Shown: piece after piece, positions 62,351 to 64,000 of the stretch
Position numbering within the stretch: the first letter of the stretch is position 1
How the letters are laid out: each line of letters begins with the position of its first letter
Assembly: GCA_947034895.1 (NCBI GenBank)
Contig: OX344763.1
Coordinates: 32,549,025-32,613,024 of the forward strand
DNA length: 64,000 nucleotides
Source: Rhytidiadelphus loreus
Taxonomy: Eukaryota; Streptophyta; Bryopsida; Hypnales; Hylocomiaceae
Reading direction: 5' to 3'
The notes under the pieces: model-generated
The model's input: only the letters and a program-made list of their open reading frames with translations
Database searches by the model: none
What the model was told of the DNA's origin: nothing
Translations under genes and position numbers: made by a program

Positions 62351-63134
62351 TTTGAAGATTATTTTCGAGTTGTGGTGAAATGTGCAAAATGAATACACCA
62401 TATACCAAACACCATATACATGATTCATACATCATATACAAATACATAATATACAATACACTATATTTTGCATATGTGTCAAATGGATTTTCAAGCCATT
62501 TAGTATGTGAATACAAAGAGTTCAAATAACAAGCTTTTTATACAAGTGGGGTGGTAGAAGGCAAGACAAACCATGTGGGATTTGTAAAATGTTGATGCAA
62601 TAGTAGAGTAGTGATGTGGAAGTCATTATGTAGTTGTGTTAGAGTAAATGACAATCAAAATAGTAGAGTAGTGACACGGAAGTCATTATGTAGTCACCTT
62701 AGAGTAAATTGTAGTCAAAATACAATCACATAGTTTATTCACTTTTGACTATGGCCTTCACAATGGAATTGATTAAGTCCAAATTGGAAGTTTAACAATG
62801 TTGTGAACAAAAACCAATGGATGAAACATAGACATTGTGAAAGTTATCAACCTAGTTCTATAGAAATTAGAACCAAAAATTGTTTTTCTATCTCTTAGAG
62901 GTGCTAAATGAAAACAAACAATTTTAGTTTTTGGCCTCTGCATTGTCAATCTAACTTTATTTTTTTAGTTTGTTTTGAAAAAAGCATTAGTAAATAAAGA
63001 AAAAAATCAAAAGAAAAATAAGTCTCCAAGAGTGCATCATTTTAACCCCTAAAGGAGCAAGGCTTTTTTTCTACCAAAGAAACACTGAAAACTGCCATTT
63101 CTGTAGCAAAGAGTAAAAAAGAATTTAAAATGTT

Positions 63135-63265
63135 TTTCTTTGACATCTAACCATAGGATCTTACACCCAACTAGTATTTAAAAGTGTGGAAAAAATTTCA
63201 GAATTTTTGACCACATAGATTGCAAGATATTTGCATTTAAAGTGGAAAAAACAAGTTTTTCAACA
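63135..63265 (+). repeat. Dispersed AT-rich repeat block
   Basis: ATCTAACCATAGGATCTTAC, GTGGAAAAAATTTCAGAA and ATAGATTGCAAGATAT match 150-310 in the same orientation and 930-1050 in inverse orientation. Confidence 0.65.
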
Positions 63266-63554
63266 CATTGCGGGACTAGATAAAGACAACACGTTCCGGA
63301 TGTAAAAATGTGGATGAAGACTCCCTACCGCTAAGTTGTCATCCTATAGTCGCGAATGTGACTCTAAATTGACTAACGATGACAACCCCAAACCCTTGGT
63401 GCAATTAGGGAACACGAGTCATATTCAAGTCGTTCCGGACAAGCAGTCATTCTTCTATGGTTACATTTACCCCCATTTCCTTGTAGTGGAGTTCTCTCTC
63501 TTTCTCTCCAACTTTTTCACTGAGATAGAACCTTGTATAAGTTTTATCATCCTT

Positions 63555-63642
63555 AAAAGTAAAAGAAGAATTAAAGTAAAAAGAAGAATTAAAGTAAAAA
63601 GAAGAATTAAAGTAAAAGAAGAATTAAAGTAAAAGAAGTTTA
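63555..63642 (+). repeat. Minisatellite of a 17-18 bp unit
   Basis: AAAGTAAAAAGAAGAATT repeated about five times with a one-base length variation. It creates an artificial RRIKVK peptide repeat in a plus-strand frame at 63336-63632, which is otherwise unremarkable. Confidence 0.9.
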
Positions 63643-64000
63643 GATCCTTGAGTACATAAAGAAATCAAGATTGAGAAATTCCTTAGTCTTGACATCTCCT
63701 TCTATTATTTAATATATTTAATTATTAATTCTATTATTTAATATATTCCTTCTATTTCTCTTATCTTGTCTTACTTGTTCTTGTCCACTTGGTCGATGAT
63801 ATGTTGTTAACAATTGCTTGTGCACATCCAATTTTGCCCTCTATGGAGGATATAAATTATCTTTATCTTTTGCTATCTTCTCTCGAGCATTAGTCAATGC
63901 CAAATGACTTTCATATTTTGAATATGAAATCTCACTATGCTTTTGATTTGTTTTAATACTCTTATAAGATGATACGCTTCTTTCAAATCTATAATACCAA

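Larger units (their letters stand above)
62351..64000. other. AT-rich stretch, no gene seen apart from listed repeats
   Basis: A block at 62390-62580 (CAAGCCATTTAGTATGTGAA, then GGGGTGGTAGAAGGCAAGAC and CATGTGGGAT) resembles the CACTA-internal block at 41870-41985 and the inner part of the Mutator-like arms. The rest shows short frames only. Confidence 0.45.

Overview
The window looks like nuclear DNA of a land plant. It holds one clear LATERAL ORGAN BOUNDARIES domain (LBD) transcription-factor gene, a family known from land plants and their algal relatives. It has short GT-AG introns, Mutator-like and CACTA-type elements, telo-box promoter motifs, and long AT-rich gene-poor stretches. The species cannot be fixed from the sequence. 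The LBD protein has a few features (a CKYQRRKC-type zinc-finger loop, a long His/Gln-rich tail) that would fit a non-flowering plant, but this is only a hint.

Layout. 1-3546: AT-rich DNA with a relic piece of the satellite unit at 1377-1497. 3547-28522: a tandem array of a 1599-bp unit, with 12 full copies and a 13th split by a 4.3-kb repeat element (23154-27461). 28523-30055: low-repeat DNA downstream of the LBD gene. 30056-31286: the LBD gene on the minus strand (three coding exons, 336 residues), with a CpG-rich 5' region up to about 32720. 33165-36611: a TIR element and a 1452-bp Mutator-like element (35151-36602) with 9-bp target duplications. The Mutator-like element carries an inverted copy of the DNA just downstream of the LBD gene. 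37380-45353: two copies of a ~985-bp segment. Between them lies a copy of an LBD 5'-region segment, interrupted by a 4-kb CACTA element (40372-44346) that itself contains a smaller Mutator-like element. 47426-50815: a second copy of the element that split the satellite. 51608-52108: a foldback element. 55100-58480: a GC-richer region with promoter motifs and several good splice signals, possibly a second gene of unresolved product. 58541-64000: a cluster of small TIR elements, a CACTA terminus and minisatellites in AT-rich DNA.

The main biological story is the relation between the single recognisable gene and the mobile DNA around it. Two different stretches flanking or upstream of the LBD coding region have been copied into nearby transposon-rich DNA, and both copies show mostly C-to-T/G-to-A differences, as expected if copies in transposons are methylated and decay. 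The satellite unit also carries exon-like open stretches, so it may be an amplified gene fragment. No transposase or retroelement polyprotein was recognised; all mobile elements here appear non-autonomous. Comparisons were made by eye.
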